In this document: positions 49,790 through 50,423 of the stretch, one piece after another
How positions within the stretch are numbered: position 1 is the first letter of the stretch
How the letters are laid out: each line of letters starts with the position of its first letter
NCBI GenBank assembly: GCA_030153385.1
Contig: JASKJN010000003.1
Coordinates: 1 to 50,423 of the forward strand
DNA: 50,423 nucleotides
Reading direction: 5' to 3'
Origin: Archaeoglobaceae archaeon
Lineage (GTDB): Archaea > Halobacteriota > Archaeoglobi > Archaeoglobales > Archaeoglobaceae
Notes under the pieces: generated by a model
The model's input: only the letters and a program-made list of their open reading frames with translations
What the model was told of the DNA's origin: nothing
Databases searched by the model: none
Program-made: the position numbers and the translations under genes

Positions 49790-50306
49790 AGTTATAGTGA
49801 TAACAAAAGGAGAAAAACTGAACACCGCTCCGATAGGTATTATAGTAGATGATGAGAATGGCTTGAAAGCGAGGGCAAAACTATATCCATCACACACAAG
49901 GGAAAACTTAGAGAGAGGAAGTTTTTTTATCGCAAATATTGTAATTGATCCTTTGATCTTTGCAATATCTGCCTTTGATGACCTTGGAGAGGATTTCTTT
50001 GAGAGCCTAATCCCCCCAGTAATAAAAGGTGCTCTGGCTTACTGCGAATTCGAAGTCAAACTGAATGGCTTATACGCAGACCTTAACCTTCTCAGAGGGG
50101 ATATAATTCGAAAAGAGGTGAGAGCCATCAACAGGGGATTCAATGCGGTGATAGAGGCACTCGTTCACGCCACAAGATTCGTCAAAAATCGAAGTCCCGA
50201 GCTTGAGCGAGAGATTAGACATTGCTATGAGATCATCGAGAAGTGTGGCGGAGAAAGAGAGAAGCAGGCAATGGAGATAATAAAAGAAAATACTAGAATT
50301 CGCTAA
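49749..50306 (+). CDS. DUF447 family protein
   Basis: About 185 residues of the archaeal DUF447 family, which has an FMN-binding split-barrel-like N-terminal half (GINEVIVITKGEKLNTAPIGIIV, FFIANIVIDPLIFAISAFDDL) and a helical C-terminal part. No ATG is in frame near the start. I pick TTG 49749 (reading RLKDFGLWNGINEV), because GGGGATGG lies just before it; TTG 49731 is the ORF track choice. It overlaps the CitG-family gene by about 40 bases, so the two proteins are made together. Its 3' end overlaps a convergent gene by three bases. Confidence 0.78.
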   Translation: MRLKDFGLWNGINEVIVITKGEKLNTAPIGIIVDDENGLKARAKLYPSHTRENLERGSFFIANIVIDPLIFAISAFDDLGEDFFESLIPPVIKGALAYCEFEVKLNGLYADLNLLRGDIIRKEVRAINRGFNAVIEALVHATRFVKNRSPELEREIRHCYEIIEKCGGEREKQAMEIIKENTRIR

Positions 50307-50423
50307 ACCTCTTTCTTTGGAGGATAGGGGTGAATCTTAACCTTATAATCACAGAGCTTTTTCACCGCATCGATGCTTGCTTCTTTGAAATCAGCGTAGC
50401 CTTTAGCTCTTATCAGATCCGCA
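50303..50423 (-). CDS. C-terminal end of an unrecognised protein (partial)
   Basis: The minus strand is open from the window edge to a TAG at 50303-50305. The 39 visible residues read ADLIRAKGYADFKEASIDAV and on to KIHPYPPKKEV. The helical stretch followed by a basic, proline-rich end looks like a genuine C-terminus. It is convergent with the DUF447 gene, with overlapping stop codons. The family cannot be told from this fragment. Confidence 0.6.
   Translation of the reverse strand, partial: ADLIRAKGYADFKEASIDAVKKLCDYKVKIHPYPPKKEV

Noticed and set aside
1-50423. CRISPR arrays, insertion sequences, tRNA genes and phage genes
   Set aside because: I searched the intergenic stretches by eye and saw no repeat-spacer pattern, transposase, tRNA T-loop motif or phage-like gene.

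Overview
This window looks like the chromosome of a strictly anaerobic, hyperthermophilic archaeon of the Archaeoglobales (Archaeoglobus, Ferroglobus or Geoglobus type); I cannot name the species. The evidence is a mix of gene families: coenzyme F420 synthesis (cofG, cofH), F420-dependent methylene-H4MPT dehydrogenase (mtd), archaeal threonyl- and methionyl-tRNA synthetases, ribosomal protein S8e, the archaeal CoA route (pantoate kinase plus CoaBC), CTP-dependent riboflavin kinase, pyruvoyl-dependent arginine decarboxylase, deoxyhypusine synthase, an AMA-type AAA ATPase, and a short archaeal RNase P RNA. Promoters are archaeal TATA boxes about 25 nt upstream of many start codons, so many genes look leaderless. 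Inside operons the ribosome sites are GGTGATC-like and many neighbours overlap by ATGA.

Layout. 0-6.8 kb: the end of an unknown gene, a secreted cell-surface protein with a cohesin-like domain, a crotonase, a four-subunit 2-oxoacid:ferredoxin oxidoreductase (porGDAB), and a decayed MFS transporter. 6.9-15.3 kb: ribK-ribB, a PhoU-like regulator, cofG-cofH, thrS, a small EMC6-like membrane protein, aroE and two small unknown proteins. 15.3-20.4 kb: a tightly overlapping minus-strand operon, aroC - polyferredoxin (eight Fe-S motifs) - coaBC - pantoate kinase - nitrilase-family hydrolase. 20.4-23.4 kb: a frameshifted PaaI-type thioesterase, RNase P RNA divergent from rps8e, mtd and a frameshifted membrane protein. 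23.5-31.0 kb: hypA with a Mrp/MinD-type HypB-like ATPase; divergently a phosphotriesterase-like lactonase, then 4-hydroxybutyryl-CoA dehydratase, MaoC hydratase and a metallo-beta-lactamase-fold hydrolase; then a nickel/cobalt ECF transporter (nikMN-nikQ-nikO). 31.1-41.3 kb: metG, an AMA-type ATPase, ACT and AsnC-type sensor proteins, a PUA protein, a zinc protein plus nucleotidyltransferase, a ROK kinase, AMMECR1, a radical SAM protein, an HTH regulator and a flavin reductase. 41.3-43.1 kb: a four-gene operon of membrane-anchored coiled-coil and roadblock-like small proteins. 43.2-50.4 kb: cooC, DUF166, the polyamine/hypusine pair pdaD-dhs, ribH-aminotransferase, a membrane-anchored DsbA, a CitG-family protein with a DUF447 protein, and the end of an unknown minus-strand gene.

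How the parts fit. Nickel handling recurs (hypA/hypB-like, nikMNQO, cooC), as expected for hydrogenase and CO dehydrogenase/acetyl-CoA synthase. Cofactor synthesis (F420, riboflavin, CoA, perhaps H4MPT) is strongly represented. The most suggestive groupings are the lactonase/4-hydroxybutyryl-CoA dehydratase/MaoC/MBL cluster, the roadblock-like operon, the CitG-DUF447 pair and the nitrilase coupled to CoA genes. I saw no CRISPR arrays, insertion sequences, tRNAs or prophage genes. Three genes are disrupted by frameshifts: the MFS gene looks truly decayed, while the other two are single-base events that could be sequencing errors.
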